From Bradyrhizobium sp. S69 (GTDB taxonomy: Bacteria > Pseudomonadota > Alphaproteobacteria > Rhizobiales > Xanthobacteraceae), in NCBI RefSeq assembly GCF_009766005.1, contig NZ_LMUK01000025.1:165677-215837 (forward strand): a stretch of 50,161 bases of DNA, given 5' to 3'. This document shows, piece after piece, positions 1 to 8,654 of this stretch. The translations under genes were made by a program, and so were the position numbers. The notes under the pieces were generated by a model. That model did not search any database. It saw only the letters and a program-made list of their open reading frames with translations, and had not been told where the DNA came from. The stretch's first letter is position 1; each line of letters starts with the position of its first letter.

Positions 1-577
1 GCGCGAGAGATCTGCCCGCCGCACCATCCGAAATCACCACCGCCGCGACGATACGCGAACCCGGAACGGTGCGACTAAGCGCCTGCGTTACGCGGCAGCC
101 TACAAGCCCAACGGCATGAGAGCGGCAAGTCACCGAAGCAACACGGCGCCGTGAAGACGAGCTTAATCAATCACAACATCGCGATGTCTGTGCGTAAATA
201 CCTATGAAAGGCGCTAAAACTGAAAACGGTATGCTCGCATGCCGCCAGCGCAGAGCTCGATTTTCGAAAATGGTGTTATCGGCAAGTATCGGCAAGAACA
301 GTATTCTTCGCGAGACTTGTTACGGCGGGCGCGGTTTGCGGGGAAGCTGTTCGAGACCAGGCCGATAAGAAAGATTTTGAATGGTTACCCCGACCGTTGT
401 CGGGCGTGCGGCAATGTCGCCGCGACGTTTTGGGGGAGTGTTCGCGTCGTGCGGAAGGTCGTTTTAGAGAGTGGCGCGGACTCGATCGATCGTTCCCGCC
501 ATTCCTTGCAGGCGATCCTCGATGGTCGCTACCGCTCCGGTCAGGATCAGATCTTCAGGGCGCCGGCAACCTCCACC
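1..577. other. Leading stretch without a confident gene
   Basis: No frame here looks like a conserved protein. The frame of the following hydrolase stays open upstream to 239, but its conceptual product before 578 is low in recognisable structure. On the minus strand one frame is open from a GTG near 131 to the window edge, so the start of a gene transcribed leftwards out of the window cannot be excluded. The stretch around 150-300 is more AT-rich than its surroundings and could hold the hydrolase promoter, but I see no clear -35/-10 pair. Confidence 0.4.
277..296. repeat. Tandem 10-bp duplication
   Basis: TATCGGCAAG occurs twice head to tail, about 280 bp upstream of the hydrolase start. 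It is a direct tandem duplication of unknown meaning, possibly slippage or a regulatory half-site pair. Confidence 0.6.
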
Positions 578-1672
578 ATGAAATTTGAGTTCAACCGCGA
601 GGGGGGAGTCCATTGGCCCGAGCGGGAGGACCTTTCGCTCGAATTCATGCGGGTATTGGCCGCCGCCCAGGACGGCGGATCAACCGTCTCCGAATGCTGG
701 CTGACCGCAAGCCGGATCGACATCGCGGACGACAATTCCTGGTACCGGGAGTGGGCCAGGACGGCCGACGTCAACCACGAGCGGGGCGCCACAGCACTTG
801 CCGAGGGCAATTTGCCGACGGCGCGGAACAACTGGCTTCGCGCCATCACCTATTATCAGGCGGCCGGGCATCCGTTCGATCTGATGGAGCAAAATCGGCA
901 AGCCTCGATCGCTGCGATGCGCCAATGTGCCGCGAACTACCTGCGGCACCGTGAGCCGTCAGGCGAAATCGTCGCGATTCCCTGGACAAGCGAAGTCACC
1001 CTCCAGGGCTATTATTTGCCGGCGCGAGCGACCACAAAACCTGCCCCGGCCGTGATTTGCATCGGCGAGCCCGGCCATCACAAGGAAGAATACCTCTTCA
1101 AGATGGCGCGGCATGCCTTCGAACGCGGCATGTCGCTGCTCGCCGTCGACATGCTCGGCGATCGGCCCAATACCTCATTCGAAACGATCATAGGAAGCCG
1201 CAAGCTCGAATCGGCGATCGGTTGTTTCATGGATTACCTGTCCGGCAGGGACGATGTCGATGACCGCCGTATCGCGATCATGGCCGACGGCTGGAGCTCT
1301 TCGTTTGTCGCGCGAGGCGTCGCTGCCGATTCGCGGTTCGCGGCGGCGGTTTGCGATGGCGGCATCTGGGAGTCGCATGAGCGATCCTTCCTGATGAGGC
1401 GCGCCGCGGCGCGTGGCGAGATTCTCCCGTGCATGGGAACCAGCCGCATCATGCGAAGCATTGGCTGTCCGCTGCTGATTACCGCCGGCGAGCGCGGCTG
1501 GCTGCAGCCGGAGCGGGTCGCCGAACTGGTCGACCGGCTCAAGGCAGGCCGCGAAGACGTCACGCTGAAGATTTTTGAGAGCGCGGAGACGGCGGCAACG
1601 CAGGGCCACGCCGACAACCCGACATTGGCCAACGAGTTTATCTTTGATTGGTTGGCGGCCCGCCTGGGATAG
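578..1672 (+). CDS. Alpha/beta hydrolase, FrsA/dipeptidyl-aminopeptidase-like
   Basis: About 364 aa. The N-terminal half (to about residue 140) is helical and resembles the helical N-terminal part of FrsA/DUF1100-type hydrolases. The C-terminal part has the alpha/beta hydrolase pattern: a strand ending in PAVICIGEPGHHKEE, a nucleophile-elbow-like DGWSSS near residue 240, and a late GHAD that would supply the catalytic His. The elbow is G-W-S-S-S rather than G-x-S-x-G, so the nucleophile Ser is present but the second Gly is lost. I chose the ATG at 578 because residues before it look non-coding; its ribosome site is weak, so the true start could differ. The substrate cannot be inferred. It stands alone, convergent with the MarR gene downstream. 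Confidence 0.7.
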   Translation: MKFEFNREGGVHWPEREDLSLEFMRVLAAAQDGGSTVSECWLTASRIDIADDNSWYREWARTADVNHERGATALAEGNLPTARNNWLRAITYYQAAGHPFDLMEQNRQASIAAMRQCAANYLRHREPSGEIVAIPWTSEVTLQGYYLPARATTKPAPAVICIGEPGHHKEEYLFKMARHAFERGMSLLAVDMLGDRPNTSFETIIGSRKLESAIGCFMDYLSGRDDVDDRRIAIMADGWSSSFVARGVAADSRFAAAVCDGGIWESHERSFLMRRAAARGEILPCMGTSRIMRSIGCPLLITAGERGWLQPERVAELVDRLKAGREDVTLKIFESAETAATQGHADNPTLANEFIFDWLAARLG

Positions 1673-1742
1673 GCAACCGCAACTTCAGTACGTCGGCAAG
1701 CTGGTCCGTCGGCAAGTTCGATTTGTCGAATCTCCGACGCTT

Positions 1743-2225
1743 TTAGAAATCGGCGACGACTTTCAGGCGGGCCTTTTCCAGCCTTCGCTTGATGGCGGCC
1801 AGTTTTCCGGTCAGGTCGGCCATGTCGTGATCCTCGAACTCCGCGAAGATAAACTGGTTCAGGGCTTCCTGTTGCGAAGCGAGGTTGGCCAGGTGCTTCG
1901 TCGTCTTGTCGGTCAGCGACATCTTGACGATCCTGGCATCCTCGACCGCGGTCTTGCGGCGGACGAAACCCTTCTTTTCGAGAAGTTTCGATTGGGTCGT
2001 CACGAAGGAAGGGTCGACGTGCAGCAGCTTTGAAACCACGTTGACGGCGACGCCATCGCCCTGGTCATGGTCTGCGAGGGCGACGATGATCATCCATTGC
2101 GGGCCGCTGATCCCCAGTGTCTTCGCCCAGAACTGCCGGAGCTCCTCGAGGTAAACCCCGATCGATGCGATCTCCCACGAGAACCGCCGGATGACGTCCT
2201 GATCCTTTTTGGCGGACTCCCCCAT
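1743..2225 (-). CDS. MarR family transcriptional regulator
   Basis: 160 aa. The protein has the MarR fold order: an N-terminal helix (residues 10-35), then a winged helix with recognition-helix region VVSKLLHVDPSFVTTQSKLL (about 62-82) and wing EKKGFVRRKTAVEDARIVKMSLT, followed by C-terminal dimerisation helices ending in a basic tail. MarR proteins are dimeric DNA-binding repressors that often respond to small phenolic or oxidative ligands. It is transcribed away from the porin, and a perfect palindrome lies about 90-110 bp upstream of its start, so autoregulation is likely. Ligand and target genes are unknown; the porin is the obvious divergent neighbour. Confidence 0.9.
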   Translation of the reverse strand: MGESAKKDQDVIRRFSWEIASIGVYLEELRQFWAKTLGISGPQWMIIVALADHDQGDGVAVNVVSKLLHVDPSFVTTQSKLLEKKGFVRRKTAVEDARIVKMSLTDKTTKHLANLASQQEALNQFIFAEFEDHDMADLTGKLAAIKRRLEKARLKVVADF

Positions 2226-2313
2226 CGAGTATCCCCAGCCTCCTGTTTGCCCATACGATGATTGCGCTCATCCTTGTGGCCGGATGATTTGCGAGCAGCC
2301 TTAGGCAGAAAAC

Positions 2314-2336
2314 AACATAAGTAAATCACTTATGTT
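2314..2336. promoter_or_regulatory. Palindromic operator candidate for the MarR regulator
   Basis: AACATAAGT at 2314-2322 and ACTTATGTT at 2328-2336 are exact reverse complements separated by 5 bp. The size and AT-rich TAAGT cores fit a MarR dimer site. It sits between the divergent marR and porin genes, closer to marR. Confidence 0.65.
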
Positions 2337-2667
2337 CGGTAATCCCGCGGTTAGGGTACCCGGCGGCCCTGTTGTTGACCAGACACGGGATTAATCTAGC
2401 CGCTTTTGGTCGTTGCCGAAAAGACACAGGTTTTGGCAAACAATACATGAGTTAATAAACGAATTTGATTACGCAAATGGCTTTCGCCATACTTGTGGCG
2501 ACGGAGGGGGGATTCTCGCCGTCCCGTTGAAGGTCGTTGGCTCAAGTCTCTCGCGTTTTGCGGGGTGTCCGAAAGCGCGAAGCGACTGAGCGGTTTTCAG
2601 GGGCGGGGAAGGGACCTTGGGGAACAAGGGTCCGCATCTCGCCCTCAGAGCAACTTGGAGGTTAAAC
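2337..2667 (+). promoter_or_regulatory. Porin upstream region and long 5' leader
   Basis: About 330 bp with no gene. A weak promoter candidate is TTGGCA at 2433-2438 followed 17 bp later by TAAACG at 2456-2461, in an AT-rich patch that stands out from the GC-rich context. If used, it gives a leader of about 200 nt before the porin. No operator other than the palindrome at 2314 was seen. Confidence 0.35.
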
Positions 2668-4362
2668 ATGAAGATAATTAAGAGCCTTGTCCTCGGCTCA
2701 GCGGCGGCTCTCGTCGCCATGAGCGGGGCACAGGCGGCTGATCTTCCCGTCAAGGCCAAAGCGGTCGAATATGTGAGGATCTGCTCCCTGTATGGTGCCG
2801 GCTTCTACTACATCCCGGGCACCGACACCTGCGTCAAGATCGGCGGCTATCTGCGCGCCGAGGTCAACATTCACGGCGGCAACGGCAACGCGCCCTATTG
2901 GAGCGGTGACGGTGGCGTCAACACCCGTTACGAGAACCAATATAGCGACCTCTCCCGTTTTGCGCTGACGATCGATACGCGCACGGCGACCGAATACGGC
3001 GTGGTCCGCACCTTCGGACAGGCCGACTTCTCGTTCGGTACCCAGGGCTACGGCGGCGGCCTCTCCAACTCGAACGTGACCACCGGCAACGTGCTGACCG
3101 GCAACACCCAGAACAACTACGCCGGTAACGGTGTTCTCGGTGTCGAATACGCGTTCGTTCAGTTCGCGGGCTTCACCTTCGGTAAGTCGGCTTCGGCCTT
3201 CACCACGCCGTGGCAGGGCTACCCGGGCAACAACACCTCGTATCTGGTTGGCGGTTACGACACCATCACCGGCATCAACAACGTCCAGTACACCGCCCAG
3301 TTCGGCAACGGTGTGTCGGCCTCGATCGGCATCGACGACAGCAGCGCCAGCGACTACAACCGTACCCAGATCGTCAACGCGGCGGTCGCCGGTGCGGCGA
3401 GTGCGCCCGCCAACACGATCGTGCCGAGCTCCGCCAACACGGCTTCCTGCGCCCTTGCGATGTACGGCGCCGCGAGCTCGAACTGTACCAACCTCGGCAC
3501 CGCTTACGGCGGCACGCAGTTGCCTGACCTCGTCGCTAACGTCAGGATCGATCAGGCCTGGGGCGTCTTCCAGGTGTCGGGCGCTCTGCACGACGTCGAT
3601 CCGGGCTATTGGAGCACGGCCAACACGCTCACCAATGGTAACTTCCTTGGTGGCCAGGCCCAGACCAATGCCCAGAACCTCGGCCATCCGGACTCGAAGG
3701 TTGGCGGCGCGGTGAACGTGGCCTTGCAGATCAAGAACCTGCCGACCGGTGTCGGCGACGACTTCAAGATCGAAGGCAGCTGGTCGCTCGGTGCGTCGAA
3801 GTATGTGTTGGGAACCTCGGCCCCGTTGGGCGGCTCCTTCTACATGTTTGGTGATGGACCGACCGGAAGCGCGGGTAAACTTGCCATCGGTGCGATCAGC
3901 GACGGTGTTTACTCGGGTGGTCCGGGTAACAGCGGCGTCGGCGGCACTCAGGTGCAGTTGACCCAGGGTCTGGGTATCCGTGGTGCGTTCAACCACAACT
4001 GGAGCCCCGAATGGTCGTCGAGCTTGTTCGGCGGCGCAGCCCAGCTGAGCTACAACAACACCTCCAAGGCGATCTGGTGCGCAAGCTATGTTGCCTCCGG
4101 CACGACCTTGACCCCCGGTTCGACCTGTAACCCCGGCTTCACGATGTCCGAAATCGGTCTCACGACCCGTTGGACTCCGGTCAAGAACCTGACGTTCAGC
4201 TCGGAAGTGCTGTACGCCTACCTCCACACCGACATGTCGGGTGGCGCGATCGGTACCTCGAGCTCGGCGTTCCCGGTTCAGTCGGGTACCGCAGCTTCGC
4301 CCTATATCTTTGGCGACAAGGGTACGGTTTCGGTCAACTTCCGCGCTCAGCGCAACTTCTGA
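2668..4362 (+). CDS. Outer membrane porin, Omp2b/Porin_2 family
   Basis: 564 aa. A typical Sec signal peptide (MKIIKSLVLGSAAALVAMSG, cleavage after AQA) leads into ADLPVKAK, the usual mature start of Bradyrhizobiaceae porins. The mature part has CxxxGAGFYYIPGTDTC with a probable disulfide, GGYLRAEV, alternating beta strands rich in Gly/Asn/Thr/Tyr, and a terminal Phe (FRAQRNF), the beta-barrel insertion signal. It forms general diffusion channels in the outer membrane. The ATG at 2668 follows TTGGAG at proper spacing; the 17 upstream in-frame codons are ignored because they precede the signal peptide. At about 564 aa it is longer than many relatives, with long inserts near residues 250-300. 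A strong terminator follows directly. Confidence 0.95.
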   Translation: MKIIKSLVLGSAAALVAMSGAQAADLPVKAKAVEYVRICSLYGAGFYYIPGTDTCVKIGGYLRAEVNIHGGNGNAPYWSGDGGVNTRYENQYSDLSRFALTIDTRTATEYGVVRTFGQADFSFGTQGYGGGLSNSNVTTGNVLTGNTQNNYAGNGVLGVEYAFVQFAGFTFGKSASAFTTPWQGYPGNNTSYLVGGYDTITGINNVQYTAQFGNGVSASIGIDDSSASDYNRTQIVNAAVAGAASAPANTIVPSSANTASCALAMYGAASSNCTNLGTAYGGTQLPDLVANVRIDQAWGVFQVSGALHDVDPGYWSTANTLTNGNFLGGQAQTNAQNLGHPDSKVGGAVNVALQIKNLPTGVGDDFKIEGSWSLGASKYVLGTSAPLGGSFYMFGDGPTGSAGKLAIGAISDGVYSGGPGNSGVGGTQVQLTQGLGIRGAFNHNWSPEWSSSLFGGAAQLSYNNTSKAIWCASYVASGTTLTPGSTCNPGFTMSEIGLTTRWTPVKNLTFSSEVLYAYLHTDMSGGAIGTSSSAFPVQSGTAASPYIFGDKGTVSVNFRAQRNF

Positions 4363-4403
4363 TCGGGTTCGTCCCACAAGGACGGAAACGGTTTGAGAAT
4401 AGA

Positions 4404-4432
4404 CCCTCGGCGGGAAACTGCCGGGGGTTTTT
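4404..4432 (+). terminator. Rho-independent terminator of the porin gene
   Basis: CCCTCGGC pairs with GCCGGGGG (one G-U) around a short loop and is followed by TTTTT, 42 bp after the porin stop codon. Confidence 0.85.
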
Positions 4433-4486
4433 CTTGGATTCGGTCCCGATCAGTGAACTCGGTCGCGGCGATAAAATACGCGTTAT

Positions 4487-4517
4487 TTGACAGAAACATT
4501 ATTTACTCAGGTAATTT
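4487..4517 (+). promoter_or_regulatory. Sigma-70-like promoter for a candidate small RNA
   Basis: A perfect -35 hexamer TTGACA at 4487-4492 lies in a locally AT-rich segment. The best -10 match is TAATTT at 4512-4517 with a 19-bp spacer, which is long; the T-rich stretch allows neighbouring registers. Transcription would start near 4523 and run into the terminator at 4607-4636. Confidence 0.5.
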
Positions 4518-4519
4518 AT

Positions 4520-4636
4520 TTATGTATTTAAACAGTGGCACCGACTTCAGTCCGTCGGGCTCTTGTCTCAAGGAGACATAACCTACCTTATGAAGACCTC
4601 CGAAAACCTCCAGCAGTGCCCTGCTGGAGGTTTTTT
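4520..4636 (+). ncRNA. Candidate structured small RNA, about 115 nt
   Basis: An orphan transcription unit downstream of the porin terminator: promoter-like TTGACA, about 115 nt, then a perfect intrinsic terminator. Three hairpins are visible: CCGAC/GTCGG (4541-4558), GTCTC-AAG-GAGAC (4565-4577), which hides a Shine-Dalgarno-like AAGGAG in its loop and 3' arm, and the terminator stem. A 19-codon ORF (4522-4581) exists but has no convincing ribosome site. The architecture resembles trans-acting regulatory RNAs. I do not recognise the family, and the call rests on structure only. Confidence 0.5.
4607..4636 (+). terminator. Strong rho-independent terminator
   Basis: CCTCCAGCA (4607-4615) and TGCTGGAGG (4622-4630) pair perfectly around a 6-nt loop and are followed by six T. 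No protein gene ends upstream of it, which supports a small RNA gene. Confidence 0.9.
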
Positions 4637-4741
4637 CGTTTCCATAGCGTTTTCGAGCCAACGGGTCGCGCGAATGCGCGCCCGATGACAGGCTCCGTGG
4701 ATGCCGGTTCGCGTGCAGAAAACGCGTCAAAACAAGAATCT

Positions 4742-4780
4742 AGAGCCCGGTTCTGATTCAATCAGAACCGAACTGGCTCT
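4742..4780. repeat. Nested inverted repeat, REP-like
   Basis: An inner palindrome GGTTCTGAT-TCA-ATCAGAACC (4749-4769) is enclosed by AGAGCC (4742-4747) and GGCTCT (4775-4780). It resembles short palindromic intergenic repeats of this bacterial group (from memory, unverified). The rest of 4637-5042 shows no gene or clear signal besides the CoA-transferase ribosome site. Confidence 0.65.
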
Positions 4781-5042
4781 GGGACGGCAAAGCGCCGCGT
4801 TCTCCGGGCCTGACACGCCGAATCGATCGCCCGGCGTCGGGCCCGCGTGATCGGCGAGAGGGCCCGGCCGGTTTTTGATCCTGCAAACCGTGCAACGCCG
4901 ACCGCGAGGCATGCCCGCGGCGGCGGACAGACCTCCGTGCCGTGAACGCAATGCTCGGCGCCGAAAAATAGTGTATCGGCTGGTCGCAATGACGGCCGGC
5001 GGATTGGTTGCCGCGCATAAATGCAATTTCGGAGGAATATCC

Positions 5043-6272
5043 ATGTCGGATTTGCCGCTCTCGGGCATTAAAATTCTTGATCTGACGCGCGTGCTGGCGG
5101 GTCCGCTGTCGGCGCAGATGCTGGCCGATCTCGGCGCCGAGGTGATCAAGATCGAACGTCCCGGCACCGGTGACGACGCGCGGGCGTTCGGGCCGCCCTA
5201 TCTGGTCGATCCCGAAGGCAAGGAGAACAACAACAACTCGTTCTATCTCTGCGCCAACCGCGGCAAGAAATCGGTCACCATCAATATCGCCAAGCCCGAG
5301 GGACAGGCGATCATCCGCGATCTGGCGAAGACCGCCGACGTAATGATGGAAAATTACAAGGTCGGCGATCTCAAGCGCTATGGGCTCGATTACGAAGCGA
5401 TCAAGGCGATCAACCCCGGCATCATCTATTGCTCGGTGACCGGTTTCGGCCAGACCGGACCCTACGCGCCGCGCGCGGGCTATGACGCTATTCTGCAGGC
5501 GATGGGTGGCCTGATGAGCGTCACCGGCCATATCGACGGCGAGCCCGGGGAGGGCCCGATGAAGGTCGGTCCTTCGATCGTCGACTATATGACGGGGATG
5601 AACACCTCGATCGGGATTCTCACCGCGCTTTATAATCGCGACGCCAAGGGCGGCGAGGGGCAGCATGTCGACGTCTGTCTGTTCGACACCGTGATCGCTT
5701 CGCTGTCGCATTGGCTGCAAATCTATCTCGTCAATGGCAAGACGCCGCCGCGGCGCGGTACCTGGGGCAATGGCGGCATGCCCGCCGGCGTTTTCCGCTG
5801 CACCGACGGCGAACTGATGCTGGTGGTGGGCAATGACGGGCAGTTCTCCCGCACCTGCGCGGTGCTGGGCGCGGCCGAGCTCGCGACCGATCCGCGCTTC
5901 CTCAGGAACAACGACCGCGTGGTGCACGGCAAGGAGATCATGGCGATCTTCGCTGGATTGTTCCTGAAGAATTCGGTCAAGCATTGGCTGGACGAGCTCG
6001 AGAAGGCCGGCGTGCCCTCCGGTCCCATTAATAATTTCGAGCAGGTGTTCGCCGACCCGCACGTTCAGGCGCGCGGCATGCGGATCAAGGTCAATCATCC
6101 GTTCGAGCCGGAGCTGTCGCTGATCCGCAATCCGCTGACGTTCTCTGGTACCCCCGTAACGGATTATCGCGCGCCGCCGTTGCTCGGCGCCGACACCAAG
6201 CAGGTGCTGTCGTCCACGCTCGGCTATGACGATGCCAAGCTCGACGGCCTGAAGAAACAGGGGATTATCTGA
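5043..6272 (+). CDS. CaiB/BaiF family (class III) CoA-transferase
   Basis: 409 aa, the usual length for class III CoA-transferases, which move CoA between carboxylic acids such as formate/oxalate, carnitine or aryl-succinates in the cytoplasm. N-terminal signature: [35 protein letters not shown]. The catalytic Asp is in SIVDYMTG (residue 181), which becomes the mixed-anhydride site in the family. The ATG at 5043 follows GGAGGAAT; the frame upstream is rejected as non-coding. Its stop overlaps the start of the BKACE gene (TGATG), so the two are translationally coupled and probably act in one pathway. The physiological acid is unknown. Confidence 0.92.
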   Translation: MSDLPLSGIKILDLTRVLAGPLSAQMLADLGAEVIKIERPGTGDDARAFGPPYLVDPEGKENNNNSFYLCANRGKKSVTINIAKPEGQAIIRDLAKTADVMMENYKVGDLKRYGLDYEAIKAINPGIIYCSVTGFGQTGPYAPRAGYDAILQAMGGLMSVTGHIDGEPGEGPMKVGPSIVDYMTGMNTSIGILTALYNRDAKGGEGQHVDVCLFDTVIASLSHWLQIYLVNGKTPPRRGTWGNGGMPAGVFRCTDGELMLVVGNDGQFSRTCAVLGAAELATDPRFLRNNDRVVHGKEIMAIFAGLFLKNSVKHWLDELEKAGVPSGPINNFEQVFADPHVQARGMRIKVNHPFEPELSLIRNPLTFSGTPVTDYRAPPLLGADTKQVLSSTLGYDDAKLDGLKKQGII

Positions 6273-7156
6273 TGGGGGCACCAGTTCAGAAGACGTTCCT
6301 CACCTGCGCCATCACCGGCAATTTGACGCGGCCGGAGCAGTCGCCGCATCTGCCGATCACCCCGCAGCAGATCGCCGACAGCGCGCTGGAGGCGGCGGAG
6401 GCGGGAGCTGCGATCGCACATATCCACGTGCGCGATCCCGAAACCGGCCGTCCCTCGATGTCGATCGATCTCTATCGCGACGTGATGGATCGGATCCGCG
6501 CCCGCAACAAGCAGCTGATCATCAACCTGACCACCGGCCCCGGCGGCCGCTTCGTGCCGTCCGAGGCCGATCCAAAAGTGGCCGGGCCCGGCACCACCTT
6601 GATCGCGCCGGAGCGCCGGGTCGAGCATATCGAATTGCTGCGGCCGGATATCTGCACGCTCGATCTCAACACCATGAATTCCGGCGGCGAGGTCGTGATC
6701 AATACGCCGCGCAACGTCCGCAAGATGGCCGAGCGCATGAAGGCCGTCGGCGTTCTGCCGGAAATCGAATTGTTCGACTCCGGCGATTGCCATCTGGCGC
6801 GCGACCTGTTCGCCGAGGGCGTCTTGCAGGGGCCGGGATTGTTCTCGCTGGTGCTTGGCGTCAAATACGGCTTCAACGCCTCATCCGAGACCATGTTTTA
6901 CGCGCGCAGCCTGTTGCCGCCGGGCGCGATCTGGTCCGGCTTTGGCATCGGCCGCGCCGAGTTTCCGATGGTGGCGCAAGCCTGGTTGCTCGGCGGCCAC
7001 GTCCGGGTCGGGATGGAGGATAATCTTTATCTGTCGAAGGGCGTGTTGGCCAAGACCAACGCCGAACTGGTTTTGCGCGCGGTGGATATTTTGCGCAATC
7101 TCGGCGCCGAGATCGCCTCGGCCGCGGAAGCCCGCGCGATGCTCAAATTGTCGTAG
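6272..7156 (+). CDS. Beta-keto acid cleavage enzyme (BKACE, DUF849)
   Basis: 294 aa. BKACE enzymes condense a beta-keto acid with acetyl-CoA and split it into acetoacetate and a new CoA ester; Kce of lysine fermentation is the founding member. Family residues are in place: zinc ligands in AHIHVRD (His50, His52) and the segment HVRVGMEDN with Arg245, Glu249 and Asp250 at the spacing seen in Kce, plus the TTGPGG loop near residue 88. It overlaps the CoA-transferase stop by one base. A CoA-transferase next to a BKACE suggests that the CoA product or donor acid is recycled locally. Substrate not predictable by eye. Confidence 0.88.
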   Translation: MGAPVQKTFLTCAITGNLTRPEQSPHLPITPQQIADSALEAAEAGAAIAHIHVRDPETGRPSMSIDLYRDVMDRIRARNKQLIINLTTGPGGRFVPSEADPKVAGPGTTLIAPERRVEHIELLRPDICTLDLNTMNSGGEVVINTPRNVRKMAERMKAVGVLPEIELFDSGDCHLARDLFAEGVLQGPGLFSLVLGVKYGFNASSETMFYARSLLPPGAIWSGFGIGRAEFPMVAQAWLLGGHVRVGMEDNLYLSKGVLAKTNAELVLRAVDILRNLGAEIASAAEARAMLKLS

Positions 7157-7176
7157 CGCGCAGACCTCGCGCTACG
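7152..7176. terminator. Hairpin between convergent genes
   Basis: CGTAGCGCG and CGCGCTACG form a perfect stem around a short loop, spanning the stop codon of the BKACE gene and the end of the P450 gene. It lacks a T-run, so it is at best a weak bidirectional terminator. Confidence 0.5.
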
Positions 7177-8569
7177 GCGATAGCGTCCTCTCAAGTTTGA
7201 ACATCGGAGCATAGCTCGGCTGGATCGTCAGGCGCGCGACTGGCATCACCGGTCGCTGGCTCCCGATGGCAAGCGTGTATCGCTGGAGCACGGTCGCGAG
7301 CATGATCTGGGCCTCGGCAAGGGCAAAACCCGCGCCGATGCAAATACGAGGACCGGCGCCAAACGGCAGATAAGCGCCACCCGATGTCCACGGTGACGCC
7401 TGTCCGGCAAATCTGTCGGGCATGAAGGCCGTCGGATGCTGCCAATGCTTGCGATGCCGATGCAGCACCCAGGGTGCGACATACACCTGAACGCCGCGCC
7501 GCACCGGTTCGCCCATGATCACATCATCTTCGATCGGCTCGCGCACCAGCACGGGAACTGGCGGGTAGAGCCGCATTGTCTCCAGCAGCACGCGGCGCAG
7601 CCGTGGCCAGTGGCCGAGATCGTCGAGCGTTGCGACGCGCTCGGGTGGAAAGGCTGCCACTTCGGCGCGCAGCCGCGTCTGCTCAGCCTGATCGAGCGTC
7701 AGCAGATAGGAAGCCCAGAACAGCAGGCGTGCCGTGGTCTCGTAGCCGGCGAAGATCATCGTCGCGCATTGATCGCGCACCTCGTCGGCCGCGAGCGACG
7801 CGCCGGTTTCCGGATCGCGCACCGCGATCAGGAGATCGAGCAGATCGTGATGCGCCGTATCGCGTGTCGCGTCCCGGCGCGCGCTGACGATCGCATCGAC
7901 GGCTGAAAACCAGCGCTTCTGGAAGGCGCGGCGTTTTCCCAGCGCGAAGGCAAACGAGTTCTCGGATTTGGCAAAGGCATCGAAGATCTGCGGACGTCCT
8001 GGCCCGGTGACATATCGCCGGACGAGGTCGCCGATCCGGTCGCGCTCGGCGCGATCGGGCATCGAGAACAGCGCGCGAAGCACAGCGTTCAAAGCCGCGA
8101 TCTGGTAGGCATCGGACAGATCGGCGCTCGACTGCCCTTCGAGCTCGCCGACCAGATCGTTGGCGGCCGCGATGAAGTGCGGAAGCAGGATGTTCACATG
8201 GTTCGGCGTGAACGAGGGCGACAGCAGGCGGCGTTGCCTGCGCCATTCGCCACCTTCCGCGAGGAATACACCGTGGCCGACCATGGGGCGCAAGATGCGG
8301 GGCGTCATCGCCGGGCGAACATAGTTCGCCGCGTTGGTCGCCATCATGTGGCGAACGCCCGCGGGATCATTGACCAGCACGCTCTCGACGCCGAACAGCG
8401 TGTTCCGGTTGAACCCCGTATCGAACGCATTGTCGGACCAGATCGCAAGGTTGTTGCGGATACTGCCGAGCAGAAGCTTGACCGGAGGCAGGTCCTTGGC
8501 ATGGACGGCCGGGGCAGGTGGAATCACAGGAGAAAGGGTGTCGAGCATGCGATCTCGCGCGGTCATCAT
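7172..8569 (-). CDS. Cytochrome P450
   Basis: 465 aa. Diagnostic P450 elements are present in order: C-helix WRRQRRLLSPSF (about 109-120), I-helix oxygen-activation motif AGYETT (274-279), K-helix ExxR as ETMR (330-333), and the haem loop FGAGPRICIGAG with Cys410 as thiolate ligand. There is no N-terminal membrane anchor, so it is a soluble bacterial enzyme that needs external redox partners; no ferredoxin or reductase gene is adjacent. It belongs to the group resembling fatty-acid or terpenoid hydroxylases (CYP4/CYP102-like haem loop), but the substrate is unknown. The divergent AraC-type gene starts about 85 bp away and is the likely regulator. Two adjacent ATG codons make the start uncertain by one residue. 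Confidence 0.93.
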   Translation of the reverse strand: MMTARDRMLDTLSPVIPPAPAVHAKDLPPVKLLLGSIRNNLAIWSDNAFDTGFNRNTLFGVESVLVNDPAGVRHMMATNAANYVRPAMTPRILRPMVGHGVFLAEGGEWRRQRRLLSPSFTPNHVNILLPHFIAAANDLVGELEGQSSADLSDAYQIAALNAVLRALFSMPDRAERDRIGDLVRRYVTGPGRPQIFDAFAKSENSFAFALGKRRAFQKRWFSAVDAIVSARRDATRDTAHHDLLDLLIAVRDPETGASLAADEVRDQCATMIFAGYETTARLLFWASYLLTLDQAEQTRLRAEVAAFPPERVATLDDLGHWPRLRRVLLETMRLYPPVPVLVREPIEDDVIMGEPVRRGVQVYVAPWVLHRHRKHWQHPTAFMPDRFAGQASPWTSGGAYLPFGAGPRICIGAGFALAEAQIMLATVLQRYTLAIGSQRPVMPVARLTIQPSYAPMFKLERTLSP

Positions 8570-8654
8570 TCCGGATTGTTTTCAATGTGCGGTAAGTCGA
8601 GTGTCGGTGTATTGAACGGTTCGGACATGATCCGCCGTTGCGGGAGGCGTGACA

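Noticed and set aside
239..577. N-terminal extension of the first hydrolase
   Set aside because: The in-frame upstream residues do not resemble any hydrolase N terminus and include a tandem DNA duplication; the family-like sequence starts at 578.
2698..4377. Long minus-strand frame opposite the porin
   Set aside because: Antisense shadow; the porin has signal peptide, motifs, ribosome site and terminator.
4522..4581. 19-codon ORF in the candidate small RNA
   Set aside because: No ribosome site and it begins at or before the likely transcription start; hairpins and terminator explain the conservation better.
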